Program-made: the position numbers and the translations under genes
Assembly (NCBI GenBank): GCA_963772065.1
Contig: CAVYVZ010000007.1
Coordinates: 124,001 to 188,000, forward strand
DNA: 64,000 nt
Reading direction: 5' to 3'
DNA from: CAVYVZ01 sp963772065
GTDB lineage: Bacteria; Acidobacteriota; Vicinamibacteria; Vicinamibacterales; UBA2999
Shown: positions 49,502 to 57,977 of the stretch, in pieces
How positions within the stretch are numbered: the first letter of the stretch is position 1
Layout of the letters: every line of letters begins with the position of its first letter
Notes under the pieces: generated by a model
Database searches by the model: none
What the model saw: only the letters and a program-made list of their open reading frames with translations
What the model was told of the DNA's origin: nothing

Positions 49502-50447
49502 CATACGCGGTGTGCGCTCCATCGCGGCTGCACGCGAGCTCCCAGCCGGCGGCCGTCTCGGCGGCGACCACGGGTCGGGAAGCCTTCATCTCGCCCGATG
49601 CGCAGCTTCCGCCACCACCGGTTGCAAGCTGACCGGCATCGCAGCTCGCTGACGCGCCGCGGCCGCGACCGGTGGCGCTGCGGACACTGCACGCCAGTGC
49701 GGGCGCCGGCGGTGGCTCACGCATCGGCACCCCGCCGACACTGAGCGAGCCCTCGACTTCCACATTGCCGCGCACGAGCAGGGCCGCATCGGGGCGCGCG
49801 TCGGGATTCGTGTCGTACCCGATCTCGAGCTGCCCCGTCGGATGCAATCTCACATGTCTGACCAGGTCCTCCGGAGCGTACGTTGAGCCGCTCCGGGTCA
49901 CGCCTGACGTGCCCGTCACGGTCCCCAGGTCGAGATATCCCGTCTCGGCGTCGCGCACCGCGCCTTGTATCGCGGCGAAGTACCGAACCAAACCCGTTGG
50001 AATTCCACCGCACGAATCCCACCAGTCCCACGATGGTGCCCGGTTCGAGGGTCGACGTGAAATCAGGATCGTTTGGAAACCGCCCGGGGGCACGTCCGAG
50101 CCGCAGGTCGGCCGGATCGGCAACCTCGTGCAGCACCAGCGAGCGAGTCATCAAACGACGGTGGACGGCGTCGTACCAAAAATCCGCGACCACGGCGTTG
50201 TCGCCGGTACTGCCCTCCATTGGCCTGGGCGTGGTGACGCTCCAGAAACGCATCGGTGATCCGTACGCTGTCGAGGACCATGTGCACGGCGCCCCGCCGG
50301 TCCGCGCAGCCACTGCAGTCCCGAAACAAACGCTTGAACACCTGCGGCGATGGTTCGAACGTACCGGCCGGGCGAGGCTGCGCGGCTGCGTCGGCCGCTA
50401 TGACAACGAGCAGCAGGCAGCATGCGAACAGGACGAATCGCTTCCAC
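49482..50447 (-). CDS. Hypothetical secreted protein, with two or three frameshifts
   Basis: Fragments in three frames make one product of about 320 residues. They are a signal peptide (KRFVLFACCLLLVVIAADAAAQ), a Cys pair segment (RDCSGCADRRGAVHMVLDSV), a middle piece (ADFWYDAVHRRLMTRSLVLHEV), and a C-terminal piece with GGGGSCASGEMKASRPVVAAETAAGWELACSRD in shorter units, rich in Cys and Gly. Frame changes occur near 50190 and 50000. The best start, GTG 50447 after GGAGGAGATC, is one base out of frame (GTGGAAG instead of GTGAAG), so a third indel is likely. Family unknown. Confidence 0.6.
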
Positions 50448-50479
50448 GATCTCCTCCAGGCCCAGCCTACAATGACCCG

Positions 50480-50827
50480 GTGATCGGCCGCGTGCTGCTG
50501 GCCATATGTGCTGGGGCAGTCTTTCTCGCGGCGCAAAGCTCGTCCATCCGCTTCGAGCTCGTTCAGCAGGAACTGTTTTCAGCTCCCGGCGCGCAGCCCA
50601 ATGCCTGGGCCGACTACGACGGCGATGGCGATCTCGATCTGTTCGCGGCGTTTCGCGATGTGCCGAACCGCCGGCAGCGGCCACTGCTCGCAAAATGCGA
50701 TGCCGGTGTTCATGGCGGCGCCGCAGGAAGGACGCGACGTGTGACCCGCTCAGCCGGTATCGATCCCGGTGCGTTGAAAGGAAAACGGCTTCTCGTGAAG
50801 ACGGAAGCCGTGCGGGAAGCGCGCTGA
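50480..50827 (+). pseudogene. Truncated FG-GAP/VCBS-repeat protein
   Basis: GTG start 50480; signal peptide (IGRVLLAICAGAVFLAA) followed by a calcium-binding repeat start (WADYDGDGDLDLFAAFRDVPNR), as in FG-GAP/ASPIC-UnbV proteins that normally run to 500 or more residues. After about 70 residues the frame degrades and the protein ends at 50827, so this is a remnant with an internal deletion and at least one frameshift. It is divergent from the gene at 49482 by 32 bases. Confidence 0.65.
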
Positions 50828-50840
50828 GCGCTTCCCGCAC
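50810..50840. terminator. Perfect 13-bp hairpin between convergent units
   Basis: GTGCGGGAAGCGC (50810-50822) and GCGCTTCCCGCAC (50828-50840) around GCTGA. It sits between the end of the FG-GAP remnant and the DUF4142 stop (50847). No T tract; a bidirectional terminator is the simplest reading. Confidence 0.65.
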
Positions 50841-50846
50841 CCACCG

Positions 50847-51461
50847 CTACGGACGATCGTCGGTTGTCCGGCGGCTCAGCGTCTCGTTCAGCTGCTTCGC
50901 CTTCTCGAGGTGCTGACGCACCGTCGGCAGCGTCTTCGCCGCCCACTGATTGACCTTGTTCTCGAACTGATTCTCACCGGCGCGCTCGTTCACGCGCGGC
51001 TCCAGCTTGTCGACCGTGTCCTCGTGCGCGTCGACCATCGCCTGGATGTATTCCTTGTCGAACTCGCGGCCCTCCAGCTTTGACAACCGCTCCTTCAAAT
51101 CGCGATGCTTCTCCGCGATCTCGACAGGCGGCTGCAGATTGTGCTGCGCGGCGAGGCTCTTGAGCTCGTCGAGAGCCTTGGTGTGATCCTCGACCAGCAT
51201 TTCCGCGAACTTCTTCACCTCGGCGTTCGGCGCTTTCTGAGCCGCGAGCCGGCCGAGCTCGATTTCGGCCATGTTGGCCTTCGCCACATCTTCAAAGAAG
51301 TTCTTCTCGCTGAGATTTACGTCGGTCTCGCGATTGGTACCGGCCGTGCCGACGGCCGGGGTGTCGCCGGCTGGTTTGGTCGCGTCGGTGTCGCGGTCTC
51401 CGCGGCAGCCGACTGTCAGCATCGCCGCACACACGACCGCTAGAATTCCGATCCGTTTCAT
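50847..51461 (-). CDS. DUF4142 lipoprotein (ferritin-like four-helix protein)
   Basis: 204 residues from ATG 51461, preceded by AGGAGG. Lipoprotein signal ending LTVGC, a Thr/Asp-rich linker, then the DUF4142 bundle (FFEDVAKANMAEIELGRLAAQKAPNAEVKKFAEMLVEDH in shorter units, and YIQAMVDAHEDTVDKLE). DUF4142 proteins are periplasmic, often linked to stress; biochemical role unclear. Confidence 0.88.
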   Translation of the reverse strand: MKRIGILAVVCAAMLTVGCRGDRDTDATKPAGDTPAVGTAGTNRETDVNLSEKNFFEDVAKANMAEIELGRLAAQKAPNAEVKKFAEMLVEDHTKALDELKSLAAQHNLQPPVEIAEKHRDLKERLSKLEGREFDKEYIQAMVDAHEDTVDKLEPRVNERAGENQFENKVNQWAAKTLPTVRQHLEKAKQLNETLSRRTTDDRP

Positions 51462-51549
51462 GCTGCTTCCTCCTCGATGAGCTGTCACTCTGCTCCGGGT
51501 TGGAAGGTGCAAACGGCGCGCCCGGCTTCAAGCCGCGTATGCATGTGCC

Positions 51550-52956
51550 TCAATCCGCGCTGAGCCGTTCATCCGCACTCGAGCGTTCCAAGTTGACGGC
51601 ACGATGCCATCGCACGATCGACTCCGCGGATCGGTCGATGTCCTCTTCGGTCGTACGCCAGCTCGAGATCGAGATGCGCATCGCCGGACGGCCGTTCCAT
51701 TCAGTTCCGCCCAGCCAGCACACGCCTTCCTGCTGAACCCGCGCGATGACGGCGGCCGTGTCGCGACCGCACCGAACGAGCACCTGGTTCAGCACGACGT
51801 CGTTGAGAATCTCGATGCCGGGTTCGTGCCGCAGCGTCGCGGCCATGCGCGACGCGAGCGCGCAGCACCGTTCCACGAGCTCGGCAAGTCGGCGGCGTCC
51901 GAGCGCGCGCAGCGTGGCATACACCGGAACGGCCCGCGCCCGGCGTGATGCCTCCGGCACCCAATCCATGCCGTTGCGCTCTTCCTCCCCGCCTCGAACC
52001 AGATACGACGCGAACTGACTCATCGCCGCCCGATGTGCGCTCGAATGCGCGCAGATGACGATCCCGCAGTCGTACGGCACGTTCAGCCATTTGTGCGCAT
52101 CGGTGGCCCACGAGTCGGCCCGCTCGACGCCCGCGGCAAGACCGCGCAACAGCGGCGAGGCCGCGGCCCACAGGCCGAACGCGCCGTCCACATGAACCCA
52201 GGCGCCACGCCGATGCGCAATCGAGACGATGGCGTCGAACGGGTCGAAGGCGCCGGTTGCCACGTGGCCGGCCTGAGCACAGACAATCGTCGGCCCGTCA
52301 CACCGATCGAGCTCCTGTTCGAGCGCATCAGGACGCATGCGGCCCTGATCGTCGGCGGCCGCGCGGCGGACGGTGGCGGCGCCGAACCCGAGGAACCGCA
52401 GCGACGCATAGATGGACAGGTGGGCCTCGGCGCCGACGACCACGTGAATGCGCGGCGCGTCCTGCAGCCCGTGCGCCTCGACGTCCCAACCCACGCGGCG
52501 CAGCACATCGTGCCGCGCGGCGGCGAGCGCGGTCATGTTCGCCATCTGCGCGCCCGTGGCAAACCCGACGCTCGCGCCCGCCGGCAGCCCGAGCGCCTCG
52601 AGGACCCACGCGACGGCGACGTCTTCGATCACGGCGGCGGCAGGCGACAACACGTAGAGCGATGGGTTCTGATCCCACGCGGAGACCAGCCAGTCCGCGG
52701 CAAGGGCGGCAGGATGCACGCCACCGGTGACGAAGCCGAAGTAGCGCGGCCCAACGGTCGCCACGATGCCGGGGTCGGCACCGGCTGCGAGAACGTCAAT
52801 CACGTCGGCGGGAGACGAGGGTGCCGCGGGAAGCGCCCCGCCGAGCGCCGCGAGCAGGGCGCTTCGCGACGCGCGAGTGCCGACGTGACGTGTGTCCACC
52901 GAGGAGAGGTAACGAAGCGCGTGCCCGCGCGCGCGCTCGAGCGGCTCGTCATACAT
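51550..52956 (-). CDS. Pyridoxal-phosphate-dependent decarboxylase (group II, aromatic amino acid type)
   Basis: 468 residues from ATG 52956. PLP lysine in ATDAHKWLNVPYDCG, the aspartate in AWVHVDGAFGLW, and the active-site GFVTGGVHPAALAADWL are typical of tyrosine/DOPA/tryptophan decarboxylases. An upstream in-frame ATG at 52986 would add 10 residues and run into heptad array H. Product amine unknown. Confidence 0.9.
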   Translation of the reverse strand: MYDEPLERARGHALRYLSSVDTRHVGTRASRSALLAALGGALPAAPSSPADVIDVLAAGADPGIVATVGPRYFGFVTGGVHPAALAADWLVSAWDQNPSLYVLSPAAAVIEDVAVAWVLEALGLPAGASVGFATGAQMANMTALAAARHDVLRRVGWDVEAHGLQDAPRIHVVVGAEAHLSIYASLRFLGFGAATVRRAAADDQGRMRPDALEQELDRCDGPTIVCAQAGHVATGAFDPFDAIVSIAHRRGAWVHVDGAFGLWAAASPLLRGLAAGVERADSWATDAHKWLNVPYDCGIVICAHSSAHRAAMSQFASYLVRGGEEERNGMDWVPEASRRARAVPVYATLRALGRRRLAELVERCCALASRMAATLRHEPGIEILNDVVLNQVLVRCGRDTAAVIARVQQEGVCWLGGTEWNGRPAMRISISSWRTTEEDIDRSAESIVRWHRAVNLERSSADERLSAD

Positions 52957-52972
52957 GGCACGAGCGTACAAC

Positions 52973-53030
52973 GGCTCAGGGCTCAAGGCTCAAGGCGCAG
53001 GGCCATGACGGCTTAAGCCTTGAGCCTTGC
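52973..53030. repeat. Heptad word array H with inverted arms
   Basis: Units of the type GGGCTCA, AGGCTCA, AGGCGCA on the left and TAAGCCT, TGAGCCT on the right. AAGGCTCAAGGC pairs with GCCTTGAGCCTT across a short loop. A 16-base block is identical to array I at 4.93 kb. It lies between the decarboxylase start and the stop of the barrel gene. Confidence 0.75.
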
Positions 53031-53037
53031 TATGCGG

Positions 53038-53631
53038 CTACTGCGATCCGAATCGAATCACCGCGCCGATCCCGACGCGCCAGAACTTGACCCGTTGGAG
53101 GTCGGCGACGAGCGGATCCGGAGACTCGAACGGATCCCGCAGACTCCAGAACTGCCGCACGTCGGCGCGCACGCCGAGGAACTCGGAGAGCTGGACGCGA
53201 ATGCCCCCTCCGACGTTGAACGCCGGATCGTTTCGCGCCACCTCGATCAACCCCTCGCGGTCTCGCGCGCTCTGTCGCATGAGGCCGTAACCCGCGGTGA
53301 CGTACGGAAAAAACCGATCGGCGTCGCGTCGTGCCGGCCACGTGAGGCCGGCCGTACCGGAGACCGTCAGCACATGGCTGGAGGCAATGAGGTCGCGGAC
53401 GTTACCCGGCGGATCGAAGAAATCGGCAGCGTAGCCGACCTCACCGCCCACGAGCAGCCAGCCGGCCGCATACTCGACAGCCGCGCCGCCTCCCGGCAGC
53501 CAGCGAGCCGTCTCCGTGTTGCGCGTCCAGACCAGGAACGGCTCCACCAGAAAATCGGCGCGCGCCGTCGACGGCGTCAGCGTACAGATCAGCAGCGCCA
53601 ACCCAGCAGCGCGAGCAGTCGTGATCATCAT
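53038..53631 (-). CDS. Outer-membrane beta-barrel protein (OmpA/OmpW-like size)
   Basis: 197 residues. Signal peptide to TARA (residue 25), then alternating hydrophobic strands (AAVEYAAGWLLVGGEVGYAADF, FFPYVTAGYGLM, VGGGIRVQLSEFLGVRADVR) ending IGAVIRFGSQ with the aromatic close to the terminus, as in small barrels. Overlaps the ferritin-like gene by ATGA, so the two are co-transcribed. Ligand unknown. Confidence 0.82.
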   Translation of the reverse strand: MMITTARAAGLALLICTLTPSTARADFLVEPFLVWTRNTETARWLPGGGAAVEYAAGWLLVGGEVGYAADFFDPPGNVRDLIASSHVLTVSGTAGLTWPARRDADRFFPYVTAGYGLMRQSARDREGLIEVARNDPAFNVGGGIRVQLSEFLGVRADVRQFWSLRDPFESPDPLVADLQRVKFWRVGIGAVIRFGSQ

Positions 53632-54278
53632 TCTTGTGTGTTGCAGAGGCCGATATACGGATCGAGCAGCCCCAGCACTTCCTCCCTCGAGCGCGGCGTG
53701 TCGGCGGGGGCGGGCGAGGGTGACTGCCCGTTCAGAATTCCGATGTACGCCGAGTGACGGGCTTCAACCGCCGCAATCGCCGCCACGGCGCCCTGCACCT
53801 GCGGGATGCGAAGGAGCGGCACGGCGCCCAGGTATGCGGAGACGCCGATATTCTCGATCGCGAACGCGGTCTGCATCATGTTCTGAGCCGCCGCGAACCG
53901 CGCGAACGTGACGGTACAGCGCGCGAGCGGTGTCCCTCCGAGGCGAGTGATGAGCAACCGCAAAATGTCCTGATGAGAGAGGTCCTGTTCGTGCAGCGAG
54001 CGAAGCTGATCGAACGTAGCCTGTCCCCCGTAGGCATCGAACTGGCGTATCCGGGCGGGCGTCGTGAAATCCAGCAGGCCCTCGCGGTACAGCTCCGCTT
54101 GAACGTACTCGACGCGCAGCAGGTAGTTCAGCACCGCGACGTCGAGCACGACACGCGGATCCTGCGCCGATACGCCAACGCTCGTCACGCCAACGCTCGT
54201 CACAATGGCCGCGCTGGCCACTGCGAGGACGCGCACGAATTTGCTACGTACTGTGGAGGTCGAAAGTTTGTTTCGCAT
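53628..54278 (-). CDS. Exported ferritin-like domain protein
   Basis: 216 residues from ATG 54278. Signal peptide with an internal VTSVG repeat (VRVLAVASAAIVTSVGVTSVG), then a four-helix ferritin-like domain (VLNYLLRVEYVQAELYREGL, HEQDLSHQDILRLLI, AFAIENIGVSAYLGAVPLL, AAVEARHSAYIGIL) with Glu and His residues at metal-site positions. Such secreted ferritin-like proteins are of unclear function. A 15-bp direct repeat (54173-54202) encodes the doubled signal segment. Confidence 0.82.
   Translation of the reverse strand: MRNKLSTSTVRSKFVRVLAVASAAIVTSVGVTSVGVSAQDPRVVLDVAVLNYLLRVEYVQAELYREGLLDFTTPARIRQFDAYGGQATFDQLRSLHEQDLSHQDILRLLITRLGGTPLARCTVTFARFAAAQNMMQTAFAIENIGVSAYLGAVPLLRIPQVQGAVAAIAAVEARHSAYIGILNGQSPSPAPADTPRSREEVLGLLDPYIGLCNTQE
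54173..54202. repeat. 15-bp direct repeat in the ferritin-like signal peptide
   Basis: CGCCAACGCTCGTCA occurs twice in tandem. It is in frame, duplicating the residues VTSVG in the hydrophobic core of the signal peptide, and so lengthens the signal by five residues. Confidence 0.85.
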
Positions 54279-54348
54279 GCGTGCTCTCGTCGCACCCGAC
54301 CGCTCCGGCCGGCACAGCACGACCATATGCACGCCATATGCCGAGGTG

Positions 54349-54987
54349 TTACCTGAACCGTCGCTCCAACGCCTCACGCGCCGACGGCCACTCACTGTCG
54401 AGCATCGAGAACCATGCAGTGTCGCGGTTGCGGCCCTTCACGATCATGTGCTGTCGAAAGATGCCCTCGAACACAAAGCCGAGCTTGAGCGCCGCGCGAC
54501 GCGATCGCTCGTTCAGCGCATTGCACTTCCATTCGACGCGTCGATAGCCCAAACGCTCGAACGCCTCCGACATCAGCATCCACGCCACTTCGACGCTGAT
54601 GCCGCTGCCGTGCAGCGGCGGCGCATACCAGATGTGACCGATCTCGATCCGCTGCATCTCGGGAACCACGCTCATGAAGCTGCACATCCCGACGCGACGG
54701 CCCGTGCTTCGCTCGACGACGGCGTAGAAGAGCGGGTCCTCGGTCGCCGCACAGCTCGCGATCCAGCGGTGCATCGTCTCGCGATCGGCAAAGGGACCGT
54801 ACGGCATGTAGGTCCAGAGCATGTCGGCTTCTGGCCCGTCGTGGCCCACCCGGTACAGGTCATCCGCATCCCGATCGGCGCTCAAGGGATGGAGCTCGAA
54901 GCGCTCCGCCGTGAGAGGCCGCCGCTGCGGCCGCGCAGCAGGCGAGGGTGTGGCGACGAGCGGGCCGATCGGAAGGACGACAGACAT
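54349..54987 (-). CDS. GNAT-family N-acetyltransferase (RimJ/RimL type)
   Basis: 212 residues from ATG 54987. GNAT elements are GMCSFMSVVPEMQRIEIGHIWY, PPLHGSGISVEVAWMLM (acetyl-CoA loop) and ERSRRAALKLGFVFEG. It resembles enzymes acetylating amino-terminal or small-molecule amines. It lies directly downstream of the VPS10-like gene (34-base gap), probably in one unit. Confidence 0.88.
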   Translation of the reverse strand: MSVVLPIGPLVATPSPAARPQRRPLTAERFELHPLSADRDADDLYRVGHDGPEADMLWTYMPYGPFADRETMHRWIASCAATEDPLFYAVVERSTGRRVGMCSFMSVVPEMQRIEIGHIWYAPPLHGSGISVEVAWMLMSEAFERLGYRRVEWKCNALNERSRRAALKLGFVFEGIFRQHMIVKGRNRDTAWFSMLDSEWPSAREALERRFR

Positions 54988-55021
54988 GACGTGGGAATCT
55001 ATCCCAATTTCGGCTCTGTCA

Positions 55022-57928
55022 TCACGGCTGACTCCCCAGATTCTCGGTTTCTTTGAGTAGTTCCTCCGCCTGGCGCACGACCTGCGAGGCCGGCGCGACA
55101 TCAGCACTCTGCAGCGCGTTGTAGATCTGCAGCAGCTGGCCGTGAAGCGTGCGCGCGCGGCCGTTGGCGGCCCCCAGATCGAAAAGGCGATTCATCGCCG
55201 GCACGATCCGCATCGACAGCGTGAACTGCTGATTCAGTGCCGATAGAGTGGTCTTCACGCGCGGATCCATGCGCACGCGCAGCGGCGCCGTGAGCGTCTG
55301 ACCCGCCGCGGTGAGGCGGACGGTGTAGCCGCCCGCCGGCGCCCACACGCCCGCGGGCACGCGGGGCGTGCTGCCCGGCGTCGCGGCGATCGGAAACGAA
55401 TACACCGCCTTCGGCGGCGCGTAGTGCAGATCCCAGACGAACCGATGCATCCCGGCTGTCTTGCCCGGTGGCTGCGCGGGCCGGATCCAGTAACGCGGCG
55501 CATTTCCCTCGTCACGCGGAGGCTCCACTTTCTCCTCGCTCGTGTAGCGGCGCGCGACGCGCCCTGCCGTATCGAGGATCTCGACCACGACCGATGCCAC
55601 CGGTGCCTTCAGCCAATAGTTGATGACGGCGCCATCCGGCGGGTTCTCGCCCGAGGGCTCGTCGGGAGGAACCGGTGTGTCGGTGTTCATGTTCCATCGC
55701 ACGCGCCACGCGTCCTGCGGCCGATACAGGTGCACATCCGCCGCGGCGACTCGCGGGCCCACCTGCCGCAGCGGCGTGATGTCGTCGAGAATCCAGAACG
55801 AGCGGCCGTGCGTGCCAATCACGAGGTCGTCATCCTTGATGACCAGATCGCGGATCGAGGTTGCGGGCATGTTCAGCCGCAGGCTCTGCCACTCGTCGCC
55901 GTCGTCGAACGACACATAGACCGCCTGCTCCGTTCCCGCGAACAGCAGGCCGCGGCGCTGCGGGTCTTCGCGCACGGCGTTGACGATGCCACCGTCGGGA
56001 ATGCCGGCGGTGATGTGCGTCCAGGTCTTGCCGGCGTCGCGGGTACGGTAGATGTGCGGGCGGAGATCGTCGAGGCGGAACGTGTTCACGGCCGCGTACG
56101 CCGTCTGGGCGTCGAAGTGCGAGGCATCCATCAGCGACACCTTCGCCCAGGGCGCGAGCTGCGAGGGCGTCACGTCGTTCCACGTCTTGCCACCGTCGCG
56201 CGTCAGGTGGATGAGGCCATCATCCGTTCCCGCCCATATCGTGTTGACGTCGAGCGGTGACGGCGCGACCGTGTAGATCACCCCGCGCCGCGACGGCTGC
56301 GCTTCGGGTCTGTCCCTGTATTTTCCGACGTTCGGCGGCACGTCCCACGTCTCACGGGATAAGTCGGGGCTGATCTGGGTCCAGCTCTGGCCGCCGTCGC
56401 CCGTTCGCCAGAGCACGTTGGATGCGAAGTACAGCGTGCGTGGGTCGCTCGGCGAGAACAGGATGGGCATCGTTCGAATCACGCGATAATCGCCGCGTCG
56501 CACCGGCATCGGCGATACGTCCTGCGTCTGCCCGGTACGCCAGTCGTAGCGCGTGACCTTGCCGCCGAAGTACACGTCACGGTTGTTCGGATCGGGCGCG
56601 ACGTAGCCGTATTCCTCCACGCCCACCGGCCGCCAGTCGCGGAACGTGACGCGCCCGTGGTCGCCGCGGCTGGCAACGCACGCCGATCCGCTCTCCTGCT
56701 GCCCGCCGCAGACTCGGTATGGAAAGTTGTAGTCGGTGCTCACGTGGTAGAACTGCGCCGTCGGCTGGTTGTACCAGGAGCTCCACGTCGCGCCGCCATT
56801 CAGCGTCACGATCGTTCCCTGGTCCGACGCCATCAGCATGATGTCGGCGTTCCGCGGGTTGATCCAGATGCGGTGATAGTCGTCGCCGCCCGGCGCCCCG
56901 CGAAACGCCGTGAACGTCTTGCCGCCGTCGGCCGACTTCCAGGCCACGATGCTCCCGGTGAACACCACGTCGGGATTCGACGGGTGCACTTTTACTTCCG
57001 CGAAATCCGACGCGCGCATCGTCACGCGTGGATCCGCGTTCACCAGGTGCCAGCTTTCGCCGGCATCATCCGAGCGGTAGAGTCCCGCTTTCTGGTTCGC
57101 TTCGACGGTCGCAAAGAGCCGTTTCGGATCACTCGGTGCCACGGCGAGGCCGATGCGGCCGAGACGGTCTGGATCGAATGTCGGGAGCCCCTTGTTGAGT
57201 GGCCGCCACGTCGTGCCGGCATCCGTCGACTTGAACACGCCGCTGCCCGGGCCGCGAAAGTCGGCGTTCTCCCACGGCCCCTGCCGGGCTTCCCACATCG
57301 CGGCGTAGAGCACGTCCGGGTTCTTCGGATCGATCACGAGATCGGCGGCACCAGTGTCGGCGTCGACGTACAGCACCCTCTCGAACGTCTTCCCGCCGTC
57401 TCGCGAACGGAAGATGCCTCTCTCCTCGTTCGCTCCGTACGGATGCCCGAGCACCGCAACCCAGAAACGGTTCGGATCGGTTGGATGGACGACGATCTGC
57501 GGGATCTGCTGGCCGTCGCGCAGCCCGAGGTGCGTCCACGAGCGTCCGGCGTCGGACGATCGGTAGATGCCATTGCCGGTGGAAAGATCCGGACGCTGCA
57601 GGCCCTCGCCGCTTCCCACGTAGATCACGTTCGGGTCGGATGGTGCGACGGCAATGGCGCCGACCGATCCCGTGGGCTGATCGTCGAAGATCGGAATCCA
57701 GGTGCGTCCGGCGTCGGTCGTCTTCCACACGCCACCGTTCACGACCCCCATATAGAACGTGTGCGGCTGATCGGGGATTCCGGCGGCGGCCTTTGCCCGC
57801 CCTCCACGATGCGGACCGATCATGCGGTAGCGCATCTCGCCGCAGCACACGCGCACGAGGTCGGGCGGCCTGGGACTCTGAGCGGCTCCAATGAAGGCGA
57901 TCACGACGAGGATCAAGCGCGCAAACAT
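55022..57928 (-). CDS. Secreted VPS10/sortilin-type Asp-box propeller protein
   Basis: 968 residues. Signal peptide (MFARLILVVIAFIGAAQ) followed by a large propeller with nine Asp-box motifs (TTDAGRTW, SSDAGRSW, SRDGGKTF, STDAGTTW, SADGGKTF, TGDGGQSW, TRDGGKTW, TRDAGKTW and a variant SDDAGESW), as in sortilin/BNR proteins often annotated as glycosyl hydrolases. No catalytic glycosidase residues are obvious. The last 250 residues form a beta domain plus a helical tail. Probably periplasmic or surface binding protein. Confidence 0.85.
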   Translation of the reverse strand: MFARLILVVIAFIGAAQSPRPPDLVRVCCGEMRYRMIGPHRGGRAKAAAGIPDQPHTFYMGVVNGGVWKTTDAGRTWIPIFDDQPTGSVGAIAVAPSDPNVIYVGSGEGLQRPDLSTGNGIYRSSDAGRSWTHLGLRDGQQIPQIVVHPTDPNRFWVAVLGHPYGANEERGIFRSRDGGKTFERVLYVDADTGAADLVIDPKNPDVLYAAMWEARQGPWENADFRGPGSGVFKSTDAGTTWRPLNKGLPTFDPDRLGRIGLAVAPSDPKRLFATVEANQKAGLYRSDDAGESWHLVNADPRVTMRASDFAEVKVHPSNPDVVFTGSIVAWKSADGGKTFTAFRGAPGGDDYHRIWINPRNADIMLMASDQGTIVTLNGGATWSSWYNQPTAQFYHVSTDYNFPYRVCGGQQESGSACVASRGDHGRVTFRDWRPVGVEEYGYVAPDPNNRDVYFGGKVTRYDWRTGQTQDVSPMPVRRGDYRVIRTMPILFSPSDPRTLYFASNVLWRTGDGGQSWTQISPDLSRETWDVPPNVGKYRDRPEAQPSRRGVIYTVAPSPLDVNTIWAGTDDGLIHLTRDGGKTWNDVTPSQLAPWAKVSLMDASHFDAQTAYAAVNTFRLDDLRPHIYRTRDAGKTWTHITAGIPDGGIVNAVREDPQRRGLLFAGTEQAVYVSFDDGDEWQSLRLNMPATSIRDLVIKDDDLVIGTHGRSFWILDDITPLRQVGPRVAAADVHLYRPQDAWRVRWNMNTDTPVPPDEPSGENPPDGAVINYWLKAPVASVVVEILDTAGRVARRYTSEEKVEPPRDEGNAPRYWIRPAQPPGKTAGMHRFVWDLHYAPPKAVYSFPIAATPGSTPRVPAGVWAPAGGYTVRLTAAGQTLTAPLRVRMDPRVKTTLSALNQQFTLSMRIVPAMNRLFDLGAANGRARTLHGQLLQIYNALQSADVAPASQVVRQAEELLKETENLGSQP

Positions 57929-57977
57929 GCCGCCGCAGTCTATCTCAGCCGCGAGCGTGGTATTCTCGCGGCTTCGG

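Noticed and set aside
57891..57977. In-frame upstream start for kup
   Set aside because: It would overlap the divergent gene's signal peptide and add residues absent from the family; ATG 57978 fits the usual N-terminus.
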